Positions 7,990 through 16,415 of a DNA stretch of 63,923 bases are shown here, piece after piece. A model generated the notes under the pieces. That model ran no database searches, was not told where the DNA came from, and saw only the letters and a list, made by a program, of their open reading frames with translations. How positions within the stretch are numbered: position 1 is the first letter of the stretch; every line of letters starts with the position of its first letter. The position numbers and the translations under genes are program-made. This DNA comes from Acidobacteriota bacterium. GTDB taxonomy: Bacteria; Acidobacteriota; UBA890; WLXD01. The stretch covers positions 1 through 63,923 of the forward strand of contig JAJCXT010000010.1 of the NCBI GenBank assembly GCA_029263295.1, in the 5' to 3' direction.

Positions 7990-9696
7990 TCAGGTGGGGC
8001 GTATCTCCGGGTACTCTGGCTCCCACATCCACGAAGCGACCGCCTCGGCTACGCCATCAGTCGGCTCAACGGCAACGCCCTCGCGGATCGCCTCTTCGGC
8101 GACGGCGATGGCGATCCGATGGGTGATTTCGCGCAGCTGGCTGAGCGGCGGGTACAGGGCGCCAACCGCCAGATCGGCGTCGCTGACCAGTTCCACCAGT
8201 CGCAGGGCAGCAGCGGTGAACATCGAATCGGTCACCTGGCTGGCTTCGACCGCGAGGGCGCCGAGCCCCACACCGGGGAAGATGTAGACGTTGTTGCCCT
8301 GCGAAATACGGACGATCTCGTCGTCGCCGTAGGCGACCGGTTCGAAGGGGCTGCCAGTTGCGACGTAGGCGCGGCCCTCGGTCCACTCCATCAGGTCGAC
8401 GGGAGTGGCCTCGGCCTTCGAGGTCGGGTTCGAGTACGGGAAGATGGCGGGCGCTTCGACATGGCGAGCCATCTCGCGGACCACCTTCTCCGGGAACGTG
8501 CCGGCAACACCGCTCGTGCCGATCAGTGTCGTCGGCTCGAGAGCGGCCACCACCGCATGTAGGTCGGGTAGGGTGTCTGGAGAGCCGAGCCCCTTCTGGG
8601 CCGCGAACTCCATCGGCCACACGTATTCCAACTTGTAGGAGTCGGCATATTCGCGGTCGCCACGCAGCATTCCCTGCGAGTCCAGAAGTGCGATGGCGGA
8701 GCGGAGGTTGTCGCCCCCGAGTCCGTCGCGGCGCATGGCAGCGCGGATCTGATTGGCGATCCCGATGCCGGCGGCACCGGCGCCGAGAATGACTACGCGC
8801 TCCTGACTCGGCGACCGGCCACAGGCGCGCCCGGCGGCGAGCATACCGGCCAGCGCAACCGCGGCCGTGCCCTGGATGTCGTCGTTGAACGACGGCAGTA
8901 TCTTGCGGTATCGGTCGAGCAGGCGGATCGCGTTGCCCTTCTTGAAGTCCTCCCATTGCAGGAGCGCACGCGGGAACGCCTCGCGGACAGCGTGCACGAA
9001 TTCCTCGACCACCTCGTCGTACTCCGCGCCTCGTAGCCGCGGGTGCCGGTAGCCGAGGTACATCGGATCCTCCTGGAGCCGCTTGTTGTCGGTGCCGACA
9101 TCGAGGCTCACGGGCAGGGTCTGGGATGGGTGGATCCCGGCAGCCGCGGTGTAGAGGGCGAGCTTGCCGATGGGGATCACCATGCCGCCCGCACCCTGGT
9201 CGCCGAGCCCGAGAATGCGCTCGTTGTCCGTAACCACGATCAGACGGATGTCGCCCTGTACTTCCCGCAGAACGTCAGCCATATGGCCGCGGTGCTTCGG
9301 CGTGATCCAGCGACCGCGACCGCGGTGGAAGATCTGGCTGTACTTCAGGCTCGCCTCACCAACGGTCGGCGTATAGACGATCGGCATCAAGTCCTGCAGA
9401 CGCGCCAGGAGGACCCGGAAGAAGAGGGTCTCGTTGCGGTCGTGCAGGTCCGCCAGTTCTTCATACCTACCGAGATCGGTGTTGCGGCGAGCCAACGCCT
9501 CGATGACACGCTGTACCTGCAGATCGACTGTTGCCTGGCGCTCGGGGAGCAGGCCGCGGAGCCCAAGCGCTTGGCGCTCGTCATCATCGAACGCGGAGCC
9601 CTTGTTGATCAGTGCGTCGCGCAGGACGTCGCGGCCGCGTTTGCGGACCTCGGCCATCCAGCGCCCGTTCTCACGAAAGAATCGAGTGAGTTCCAT
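7990..9696 (-). CDS. maeA: NAD-dependent malic enzyme (oxaloacetate-decarboxylating)
   Basis: This cytoplasmic enzyme of 568 residues oxidatively decarboxylates malate to pyruvate. It shows the family signatures PIVYTPTVGEASLKYSQ (about residue 105), VVTDNERILGLGDQGAGG, and the NAD-binding VVILGAGAAGIGIANQIRAA. Catalytic Tyr lies in YTP and Lys in the GKLALY region. I start it at the ATG at 9696, because a strong GTGGAGG ribosome binding site ends 5 nt upstream; an in-frame GTG four codons earlier overlaps that site. The length matches the large SfcA/MaeA type. A porin gene lies 16 nt upstream on the same strand, which suggests linkage to organic-acid use. Confidence 0.95.
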   Translation of the reverse strand: MELTRFFRENGRWMAEVRKRGRDVLRDALINKGSAFDDDERQALGLRGLLPERQATVDLQVQRVIEALARRNTDLGRYEELADLHDRNETLFFRVLLARLQDLMPIVYTPTVGEASLKYSQIFHRGRGRWITPKHRGHMADVLREVQGDIRLIVVTDNERILGLGDQGAGGMVIPIGKLALYTAAAGIHPSQTLPVSLDVGTDNKRLQEDPMYLGYRHPRLRGAEYDEVVEEFVHAVREAFPRALLQWEDFKKGNAIRLLDRYRKILPSFNDDIQGTAAVALAGMLAAGRACGRSPSQERVVILGAGAAGIGIANQIRAAMRRDGLGGDNLRSAIALLDSQGMLRGDREYADSYKLEYVWPMEFAAQKGLGSPDTLPDLHAVVAALEPTTLIGTSGVAGTFPEKVVREMARHVEAPAIFPYSNPTSKAEATPVDLMEWTEGRAYVATGSPFEPVAYGDDEIVRISQGNNVYIFPGVGLGALAVEASQVTDSMFTAAALRLVELVSDADLAVGALYPPLSQLREITHRIAIAVAEEAIREGVAVEPTDGVAEAVASWMWEPEYPEIRPT

Positions 9697-9712
9697 GGTT
9701 GCCTCCACGTCG

Positions 9713-10957
9713 TTAGAAACTGAAGATCAACGCTGCCTGGCCGCGCACCGCATCTCCCGGGCGCTGGTCACCGTGCTCGGTGTGCCAGTGCGAAATCTCG
9801 AGGCCGGTGCTCAGGCCACGGCCGAGGTCGATGATGGCGTTGAGCCAGAGCACGCGATTGAGAGTGCGCACGAGCGTATCGGCCAGGAGGAGGTCCTCGT
9901 CGTCGGGGTCGTCAATGCCGCCGCCGACGCTGACCAGCAGGGATTCATCGGGTCGGAACTCGAGGGCGCCCCACCCGCCGGTTGCGCGCACGGCGGTGCG
10001 AGCGGAGAGGTTGATGCCCTGTCCGATGCCGCCGAGATAATCGTCGAGGTTGCTTCCGATCCAGGCTTCGCCCTTGAACAGCCAGCGATCGCCCAGTGGC
10101 AGTAGCAGGTCGATGCCGATCGACCATGACTCGTACTCGAGTCCGGACTGGGGAAGGTCGGCGTGGAGATTCTCGAGGCCTTGGTGCCCCGAAACCCCGA
10201 CTCCGGCTCGTCGGTCGCCGCTGCGCCATTCCCAGGCGGCGCGGGTCTGCACGGCCGGGCGCCCGGAATCGGCGCCGGAATCGCCGGGCTCGCGGACGAA
10301 ATCGTCGCCGATCGTTCGTGACACCGCGCCCGCGAGCACCAGACCGGACGTTCCCGACCCGAATCGTTTCGTGGCGCGGAATTGCGGCCGGCGATAGCCG
10401 ATATTGCCGGCCCACCAGGCCACCGAGTAGTTCACCGTGGTTGGCGCCAGCGGCGAGATCACGTCGCTGTACTGGCCGGCGATCAGGCTCCACCCGCTGT
10501 TCCATGCCACGTCAATATGCGCATGCCGCAGCATGACCACGTTGCGGTTCTCGGCGCCACCGCCGTAGAAGTCGACCTCCACGTGCCCGGAGATCTCGGG
10601 GCCGCCAGGAGGCGCGTGGACGTGCAGGCCCAACCGTGTTTCGCGCACGGTCATGTTGAAGTGGGAGTGGCTCTCGGTTAGCTCGGGCGACTCCACCCAG
10701 CGGGCGAAGTTGCCGGGATCAACCAGCGCCGAGTCGAGCGAGGCGTCCGCCTTCAGTCGCCCATACAACTCCCAACGAACGCCCGCATCCTTCTCCGTCG
10801 CCGGATCGGTCTCGGTGACCTCCTGCGACAGTGCCACCGCTGGGCTGAGGAACGCCGCGATCAGGCCGAGAGTCAGGAGGCGTCGCGCCAGCGCGGGGAG
10901 AGGCCCTTTCGGCCCGGCAAACGCCGTGGACCCCGAAGCGAACCGTGATGAACTCAT
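9713..10957 (-). CDS. Outer-membrane porin, DcaP-like
   Basis: This protein of about 414 residues carries a signal peptide (LLTLGLIAAFLSPAVALSQ) and alternating amphipathic strands, ending in GQAALIFSF with a terminal Phe, the classic C-terminus of outer-membrane barrels. The part after the signal (GVRWELYGRLKADASLD, then FNMTVRETRLGL) resembles DcaP-like porins that admit dicarboxylates. The malic enzyme gene follows after 16 nt, so dicarboxylate uptake is a reasonable inference. I start at ATG 10957; a TTG seven codons earlier is possible. Confidence 0.8.
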   Translation of the reverse strand: MSSSRFASGSTAFAGPKGPLPALARRLLTLGLIAAFLSPAVALSQEVTETDPATEKDAGVRWELYGRLKADASLDSALVDPGNFARWVESPELTESHSHFNMTVRETRLGLHVHAPPGGPEISGHVEVDFYGGGAENRNVVMLRHAHIDVAWNSGWSLIAGQYSDVISPLAPTTVNYSVAWWAGNIGYRRPQFRATKRFGSGTSGLVLAGAVSRTIGDDFVREPGDSGADSGRPAVQTRAAWEWRSGDRRAGVGVSGHQGLENLHADLPQSGLEYESWSIGIDLLLPLGDRWLFKGEAWIGSNLDDYLGGIGQGINLSARTAVRATGGWGALEFRPDESLLVSVGGGIDDPDDEDLLLADTLVRTLNRVLWLNAIIDLGRGLSTGLEISHWHTEHGDQRPGDAVRGQAALIFSF

Positions 10958-10996
10958 CGTTGTTCGGCCTGGCGGCAACGAATAGGGGCTGGTCAG

Positions 10997-11017
10997 GTAT
11001 CGAGTAATAAACGATAC
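10997..11017. promoter_or_regulatory. Dyad upstream of porin gene
   Basis: gtatcg and cgatac form a perfect inverted repeat around a nine-base AT-rich centre (agtaataaa), 40-60 nt upstream of the porin start. On the minus strand a TAAAAT hexamer just upstream could serve as a -10 element. This looks like an operator/promoter of the porin-malic enzyme pair, but no -35 box is clear. Confidence 0.35.
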
Positions 11018-11051
11018 GAGACTCCTATTTTATCTCGATGGCGAGATCGTC

Positions 11052-11396
11052 TCAATCTTCGGCTTTGAACTCCTCCAAATCGCGGGTCAGGAAGAAGCTC
11101 ATGGCGGTGCGTATTACGACCAGCATGCCGAGTAGCAGGAAGTCATCCAGGCTCTTGCTGAGACTCGAATTGATGATGTCGGAGACGATCATGAATTCGA
11201 GCGACAGGAGGATATAGCTCCCTAGCCCGAGGCGCAGCTCGCGAATCCGGTCGACGCATTCGAGCCCCTGTAGCTTCCCGATCTCGAACCCGACGTAGTG
11301 GACGACGAACTTGATGGCACCAACCACGAGGATCGCGATACCGATCAGATCAACCGCGAGCGCGATCAACTCGAGCGCTGCTTCTATTTGCTCCAT
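11052..11396 (-). CDS. DUF1622 family membrane protein
   Basis: This small inner-membrane protein has 114 residues and three predicted membrane segments. DUF1622 hallmarks are RLGLGSYILLSLEFMIVSDI and VVIRTAMSFFLTRDLEEF. Function is unknown. I start at ATG 11396 (MEQIEAALEL) rather than the upstream in-frame codon, since upstream residues are arginine-rich read-through of the preceding lyase gene, which ends 5 nt before. It is the last gene of the operon starting at 15873. Confidence 0.88.
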   Translation of the reverse strand: MEQIEAALELIALAVDLIGIAILVVGAIKFVVHYVGFEIGKLQGLECVDRIRELRLGLGSYILLSLEFMIVSDIINSSLSKSLDDFLLLGMLVVIRTAMSFFLTRDLEEFKAED

Positions 11397-11401
11397 CGTC
11401 G

Positions 11402-12727
11402 TTATCCCCTGTCCGTCGTGAAGGCGGCGAGAACACCTTCGACCATCCGGTTCGCCGACTCCCGGTGCGGTTCGCCGTCGAAGATGAGGCGTAAGTCGGC
11501 CTCCGACAGGACCTCGCGAGTGGCAGGACACTGTTGCAGCGCATCGAGGAATGAGTTGTCGTCGCGCACCTTTGCGACGGCAGCCTCGACGAGATCATGT
11601 GCCTTCTGGCGCCCCAAGCGCGGTGCCAATGCCATCATTACGGCCTCTGCGTAGATCAGCCCACGGGTTGTCCCGAGGTTCCTCGCCATGCTGGCGGGGT
11701 TTACTTCGAGACCCTCCATGAGCTCCAGGGTGTTCTCGAGGGCGCCGACCGCGTGAGCGGCTGCGCTCGGGATGACCGTCCACTCCATTTGCCAAGACGC
11801 GGAGCCTCGCTCGTGGTCCTGAATCATGGCTTCGAGCATGCTCGCCGCATCGGCGCGGGTCAGTCTGGCCGCAACGACGACTCGTTGCGAGAGAACGGGA
11901 TTGCGCTTGTGGGGCATGGTCGAACTGACGCCGCGGCCTGCGGCCGCGGGCTCGCGAACCTCGGCGATCTCGGTCTGCGCCAGCAACATGATGTCCGTAG
12001 CGATCTTCGCGAGACTGCCGGTCAGCAGGCCCAGGTACGTCACGAATTCGCCCAGGCAATCCCGCTGCGTGTGCCAACTCAGCCTCGGCTCGCCCAGACC
12101 CAGGCGTTCGGCCAGCCCACGGCGCACAGCAGGTCCCTCCGGGTGTAGGGCGACCAGCGTGCCAACTGCGCCACCGAACTGAACTTGCAGGAGCCGTGGA
12201 CGTAGCTCTTTGAGGCGGCGCTGATGACGCAACAACGGATCCATCCATCCGACGACTTTGTAACCGAACGTAATCGGCACGGCATGCTGCATCTGGCTAC
12301 GCCCTATCATCGGCGTTCGGCTGTGTTCGCGGGCCAGGCGCTCGAGGTTGCCAACTAGCCCGTGGAGCCCTTCATCGATCCAGGCTACGACCTCGCTCAA
12401 GCCGAGCACGAGGCTCGTGTCCATGATGTCCTGGGTCGTTGCGCCCCAATGCGCGAACTGACCGTGGCCGCCGGTCACGACTTCCGCCAGCTGACGGACG
12501 AGTCCGACGAGAGGGAACCCCACCGTCGCGAAGTCGTCCCGATACCGTCCGCGATCGATGTTCTCCAGCGTGGCGCCCGCCGCGATCGCTTGTGCGGCGC
12601 TCTCAGGAATGAGCCCGAGTGAGGCTTCGGTTTCTGCTAGCGCCGCCTCGACTCTGAGGTAGCGGGAGATGGTCGCCGATTCGGAGAACGACTCGTCGAC
12701 CCTCGCGCTTCGACTGCCAGCGTCCAT
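11402..12727 (-). CDS. Adenylosuccinate lyase / PcaB-like lyase
   Basis: This 441-residue cytoplasmic enzyme belongs to the fumarase/aspartase superfamily. The signature loop reads SSTMPHKRNPVLSQ (about residue 265), and other conserved blocks are HWGATTQDIMDT (near 95) and IGRSQMQHAVP (near 150). The C-terminus resembles the ADSL_C domain. The PHKRNPVLSQ form is closer to 3-carboxy-cis,cis-muconate cycloisomerases and their uncharacterised relatives than to purine-pathway PurB. Neighbours are catabolic in look, so I infer a role in breaking or cyclising an organic acid; the true substrate is not readable from sequence. ATG with AAGGA upstream; 21 nt after the TPP enzyme gene. Confidence 0.85.
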   Translation of the reverse strand: MDAGSRSARVDESFSESATISRYLRVEAALAETEASLGLIPESAAQAIAAGATLENIDRGRYRDDFATVGFPLVGLVRQLAEVVTGGHGQFAHWGATTQDIMDTSLVLGLSEVVAWIDEGLHGLVGNLERLAREHSRTPMIGRSQMQHAVPITFGYKVVGWMDPLLRHQRRLKELRPRLLQVQFGGAVGTLVALHPEGPAVRRGLAERLGLGEPRLSWHTQRDCLGEFVTYLGLLTGSLAKIATDIMLLAQTEIAEVREPAAAGRGVSSTMPHKRNPVLSQRVVVAARLTRADAASMLEAMIQDHERGSASWQMEWTVIPSAAAHAVGALENTLELMEGLEVNPASMARNLGTTRGLIYAEAVMMALAPRLGRQKAHDLVEAAVAKVRDDNSFLDALQQCPATREVLSEADLRLIFDGEPHRESANRMVEGVLAAFTTDRG

Positions 12728-12748
12728 TCCGTGTCCTTGCAGGGTGGG

Positions 12749-14413
12749 CTAGTCGCCGTTGAACTGGACGCAATCGATGGATTGCATCTCCTGCATCAGC
12801 GCCATGTTCTGCCGCGCATCGATGGGAACATCCACAACGTGGACGCCGCCCGCAGCCGCAGCATCGTCGAGCAGTGTCCGGAACTGACTCGGATCGTCGA
12901 GGCGATGCCCGCGCGCCCCGAAACTCTCTGCATAGCCGACGAGATCGGGGTTCTGAAAACCGACGCCGAAGTCCCCGAGACCGGAGGCCATCTGCTTCGC
13001 TCGGATCATGCCGAGTGCGTTGTCGTTGAACACCACGACGATCAGATCGAGGCCGAGCCGTACCGCCGTCTCCAGTTCTTGACTGTTCATCATGAAGCCG
13101 CCATCCCCGGTGATGACGACAACCTTGCGTTCCGGATGCACGAGTTTCGCCGCGATGGCGGCGGGCAGGCTGATACCCATACTGCCCAGGGCGTGGTCGA
13201 TGAGCATCGTGTTCGGCTCGTAGGCTCCGTAGCCGCGAGTTGCCCACAGCATATGGATGCCGTTATCGAGGGAAAGAATGTCCGTGTCCTCCATGAATTC
13301 GCGGAGCTGCCGCACGATATAGCCCGGCTTCGCCGGGGCGCTCGCGTCGGCGGCGTGACGCTCGATGCTGTTTCGCATGGCGACCGCGGCGCGCAGTATC
13401 GGTGCGTGATCCCAGGAGGGATTCGGCTCGAGAGCCTCGGCAAGTCCTTCCAGAGCGGCGGCCATGTCACCCACCACCTGATGCTGGGGAAAGTACACGG
13501 TATCGCCCTGGGCGGGAAAGGGGTTCAGGTGGATCACTGTGCGCTTGTCGTCGACGCGCATGTGGAAAGTCGGTTTCTCGAGGACGTCGTGTCCGACGTT
13601 CAGGATCACGTCCGCCGATTGAATAGCGCAGTTCGTGTAGTCACCCGGCAGGATCGACGTGCCGACGTATAGCGGGCCGCGCTCATCCGCCACCCCTTTG
13701 CCCATCATCGTGGCGACGAACGGAATCTGCGTTTTATCTATCAGAGCGCGCACGGCTGCTGCCACCTCGGGTCGGTTGGCACGCGTACCGCCGCCCACCA
13801 TGATGAGCGGACGCCTAGCGCTGTACAGCAGTTCTGCCGCGGCCCGTACGCTCGCGGGCGAGGGCACCGGAGCGGTTCCATGATGGCAAGGGACCATCGG
13901 GCCCAGCTGTTCCTCCTGCGCAACGTCCTCGGGTAGTTCCAGGTGGGCCGGCCCTTGCCTCCCCCCGAGAGCACTCATCATTGCCTGCCGCACCAGCGCC
14001 CCGAGCATCGCGCCCGAGGGAATCTGCGCGGTGAACTTGGAGATCGGCCGCATCATCGTGACAACGTCGACCAGCTGGTACTGGCCCTGTTTGTTGTCGC
14101 GCACCGCCTTTTGGCCGGTCAGCGCGAGCATCGGTATCGCTGCCAAGTGTGCGTGCGCCATGGCGGTCGTCAGGTTCGTCGCGCCGGCCCCCAGTGTGGT
14201 CATGGCGACCGCCAGCTTGCCGGTCAACCGGCCATAGGCTGCGGCCATGAACCCCGCCCCCTGCTCATGGCGACATAGAACGAACTCAATGTCGCCGTTC
14301 GTTCGCAGGGCCTCCATGAAATGGAGATTCTCATCGCCCGGAATGCCGAAGACGTATTTCACGCCCTCGGCAGCGAGCGCCTCGACAAGTTGGTCAGCGG
14401 CAGTTCTGTTCAT
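12749..14413 (-). CDS. TPP-dependent enzyme, acetolactate synthase-like
   Basis: This 554-residue protein has the three-domain layout of the IlvB/benzoylformate decarboxylase superfamily. It carries the activating Glu in CRHEQGAGFMAAAYGRLTG (about residue 50) and the TPP motif starting GDGGFMMNSQEL and ending VFNDNALGM (about 430-465). It is annotated most easily as an acetolactate synthase catalytic subunit, yet there is no regulatory subunit or ilv gene nearby. In this operon a catabolic 2-oxo-acid decarboxylase or carboligase is equally likely. It is 12 nt from the RraA-like gene upstream. Confidence 0.85.
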   Translation of the reverse strand: MNRTAADQLVEALAAEGVKYVFGIPGDENLHFMEALRTNGDIEFVLCRHEQGAGFMAAAYGRLTGKLAVAMTTLGAGATNLTTAMAHAHLAAIPMLALTGQKAVRDNKQGQYQLVDVVTMMRPISKFTAQIPSGAMLGALVRQAMMSALGGRQGPAHLELPEDVAQEEQLGPMVPCHHGTAPVPSPASVRAAAELLYSARRPLIMVGGGTRANRPEVAAAVRALIDKTQIPFVATMMGKGVADERGPLYVGTSILPGDYTNCAIQSADVILNVGHDVLEKPTFHMRVDDKRTVIHLNPFPAQGDTVYFPQHQVVGDMAAALEGLAEALEPNPSWDHAPILRAAVAMRNSIERHAADASAPAKPGYIVRQLREFMEDTDILSLDNGIHMLWATRGYGAYEPNTMLIDHALGSMGISLPAAIAAKLVHPERKVVVITGDGGFMMNSQELETAVRLGLDLIVVVFNDNALGMIRAKQMASGLGDFGVGFQNPDLVGYAESFGARGHRLDDPSQFRTLLDDAAAAGGVHVVDVPIDARQNMALMQEMQSIDCVQFNGD

Positions 14414-14425
14414 AGTGGTGAACTC

Positions 14426-15085
14426 TCAGATTTCCGAGCTGCCCTGGCTCAGCACGGTTTGCGGGTCTTCGTCCACGAGCGAGTCCTTCACACGATCCAT
14501 CTTCTCCATGATCGCGCGGCTCTTTTGTAGGACGGCGTCGGCGGAGTGAGCTGGCACAACGACCGCCGCCGATCCCTGGGCGAACACGTAGTCTCCAGGA
14601 ACGACGGTGACGCCATCGACGCACACCGGCACGTTGGTGAGATAAGGCTGGACCTCGTTGCCGCCAGCGCGAGCGGTTTCGCCCTTGCAGTACACGGCGA
14701 AGTCGTAGGAGTTCAGTTCCTCGTAGTCTCTGAGGCGGCCATCACACAAAACGCCGGCCATCCTGTGGTTTCGTAGCCGCGACAGCTTGGTGCCGCCGCC
14801 AAGCGACGTTTGCGGGTGGCCGTTGCTCGCCATCACGAGGACTTTGCCGGCGGGATCCTCGTCGCCGATGGCACGGTAGAAGGCCGGTCCCAGACTGTGC
14901 TTCTCGGGGTCCATCAGATCCTTGCGCACGGGCATGTACGCGATCGTCACGGCGGCTCCGAACAGCACGCGCTGGGGGTCGGGTGAATCGAAGTGGATAG
15001 CGTGGGCGCGGTGGGGCAACGTCATCATCATGGCGTCGACAACGTCTGCCACCCCGAGACCCTCGACCATGTCTTTTGCGATCAT
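14426..15085 (-). CDS. RraA-like protein (aldolase/decarboxylase family)
   Basis: This protein of 219 residues belongs to the RraA/HMG-aldolase family. The active-site block MAGVLCDGRLRDYEEL (about residue 110) contains the Asp and Arg-Asp that in this family bind Mg2+ and the 2-oxo-acid. GGGTKLSRLRNHR precedes it. Members include 4-hydroxy-4-methyl-2-oxoglutarate aldolase, oxaloacetate decarboxylase and RNase E regulators. The operon context with a TPP enzyme and PcaB-like lyase favours an enzyme acting on an oxo-acid rather than the RNase role. Confidence 0.85.
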   Translation of the reverse strand: MIAKDMVEGLGVADVVDAMMMTLPHRAHAIHFDSPDPQRVLFGAAVTIAYMPVRKDLMDPEKHSLGPAFYRAIGDEDPAGKVLVMASNGHPQTSLGGGTKLSRLRNHRMAGVLCDGRLRDYEELNSYDFAVYCKGETARAGGNEVQPYLTNVPVCVDGVTVVPGDYVFAQGSAAVVVPAHSADAVLQKSRAIMEKMDRVKDSLVDEDPQTVLSQGSSEI

Positions 15086-15120
15086 GTTTTTGGCTCCGAT
15101 GGCTCTTCGAGTAGCCTGCG

Positions 15121-15873
15121 CTAGGAAGGCATGTTCTGGCGCATGTACTGGATCGCCTGTTTCATCGCTTCCGCCTTGACCTCGTTGCGTTCCATCATCA
15201 CCTTGTTGTGCTGGGCGATATTGATCGGATAGGGGTGTTCGCGTAGCAGCTTGGCGGCGAACAGAAGATTGAGGGCCGTGAGTTCTGCGTTGCGGCGCAC
15301 ATAGGGAGACAGTTCGCCGCCGGCTTCGATGTAGCTGGCGCCCGGGCCAGCATCACCGACCCAATACACATCCGTGTTCGGCGGAACCGTCACACCGAAG
15401 TGCAGCAGGTTCGCAAAGGTGTTCGCTACGCAATCGTGCGAGCCGTCCTCGTTCCCCGTGACGATGCAGCCACACACCGACCCGTACAGCGGAAACTGTC
15501 CTGATTCCTCCTGCATCACCGTCTTCGTCGTGCCGTCGAGGCGCTCGATGACACGCTGGGCAACCGACGAGCGCACCCCCATCCAGATCGGCATCGCCGG
15601 GATGAAGATGTTGCAGCGCTTCACCTTCTCGAGGATCTGCGGCCATTCGTCGCCTTCACCTTCGTCGTTTGCGATGCCGGGCGAGACTTTGTAGTCGACA
15701 ACCCTGACGATCTCCGTTTCGATGTCAGGCTCGTACGCTTGGAGGCGTTCGATGACGAGATTGCAGAGCGCCTCCGTGTTCGAGACCTCTGGATGAGCCT
15801 TCAGCGTGCAGTTGAGAAAGAGGGCGTAGAGCGGTCTCTCCGACTTAGCTTCGTCGAGAATTGCAGGATTCAT
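15121..15873 (-). CDS. Flavodoxin-like NAD(P)H-dependent FMN reductase family protein
   Basis: This 250-residue protein resembles the flavodoxin-fold FMN reductases. LYALFLNCTLKAHPEVSNTE near residue 15 corresponds to the FMN-phosphate loop, and FIPAMPIWMGVRSSVAQRVI near 90 to the second flavin-contacting loop. It heads a five-gene minus-strand operon; the next gene is 35 nt away. GAGGGGAG lies just upstream of the ATG as ribosome binding site. The likely task is flavin reduction or a redox step of the pathway encoded downstream. Confidence 0.8.
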   Translation of the reverse strand: MNPAILDEAKSERPLYALFLNCTLKAHPEVSNTEALCNLVIERLQAYEPDIETEIVRVVDYKVSPGIANDEGEGDEWPQILEKVKRCNIFIPAMPIWMGVRSSVAQRVIERLDGTTKTVMQEESGQFPLYGSVCGCIVTGNEDGSHDCVANTFANLLHFGVTVPPNTDVYWVGDAGPGASYIEAGGELSPYVRRNAELTALNLLFAAKLLREHPYPINIAQHNKVMMERNEVKAEAMKQAIQYMRQNMPS

Positions 15874-16415
15874 GAGTGGTCTGTTCTCCCCTCGTTCCTA
15901 AACTGGAATGGATCAACTTGCCAGAGGTTGGAGTCGCCAGAGTTGGCAGCCGGATCTGAGCAACTGATAGGAGCATCCGGGGCCAGGACCTCCACAGGAC
16001 ACGGGCTCGCATCGCCGCAGAAGTTCCGAGAGCACCGAAGCTCGCGTAGCTAGCACTTGGATACCCGGCGAGGCGGGAGGTTACGAGCGTTCTGCTTGGA
16101 CACTCAGATTGTCGTTTCCGGCGCCATCGACGTGACTTCGCCTGTGTTCATGTCGCGCGTAGAAGTACGAGGCTTGAAGAAGTGGGCGTGGGAGACATCG
16201 AACCTCCGACTCCCACCGGGCGCAGATGGGGCTCCCTTGGCGCGGGTTGCGTCCTGGCGGTCCATGACAGTGGCGTGTCCGCCGGAGCGCGCTTCATCGT
16301 GAGCCCGATCGGTCGTGGCGGTCCCAACACTTCCGCACGAGTGGAGCATCCCGCGGGTTCGGCGGGTGGCTACAATGACAGTCTGCGCCAACCTCCCCAG
16401 CACAGGCAGTCGTCC
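15874..16415. other. Divergent intergenic region
   Basis: This 542-base region separates two divergent units. I see no protein gene in it. It contains a tRNA T-arm-like hairpin at 16183-16216 (see findings) and, on the plus strand, a TACAAT hexamer at 16371-16376 about 40 nt before the next start, without a good -35 partner. Confidence 0.5.

Noticed and set aside
12749-14413. Calling the TPP enzyme the biosynthetic acetolactate synthase IlvB
   Set aside because: No regulatory subunit or other ilv/leu gene is nearby and the neighbours look catabolic, so only the superfamily assignment is safe.
16183-16260. A complete tRNA or tmRNA gene
   Set aside because: Only the T-arm and one acceptor strand fit. 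No 5' acceptor partner, D-arm or anticodon arm was found at tRNA distance, and no tmRNA 5' domain within about 400 nt.
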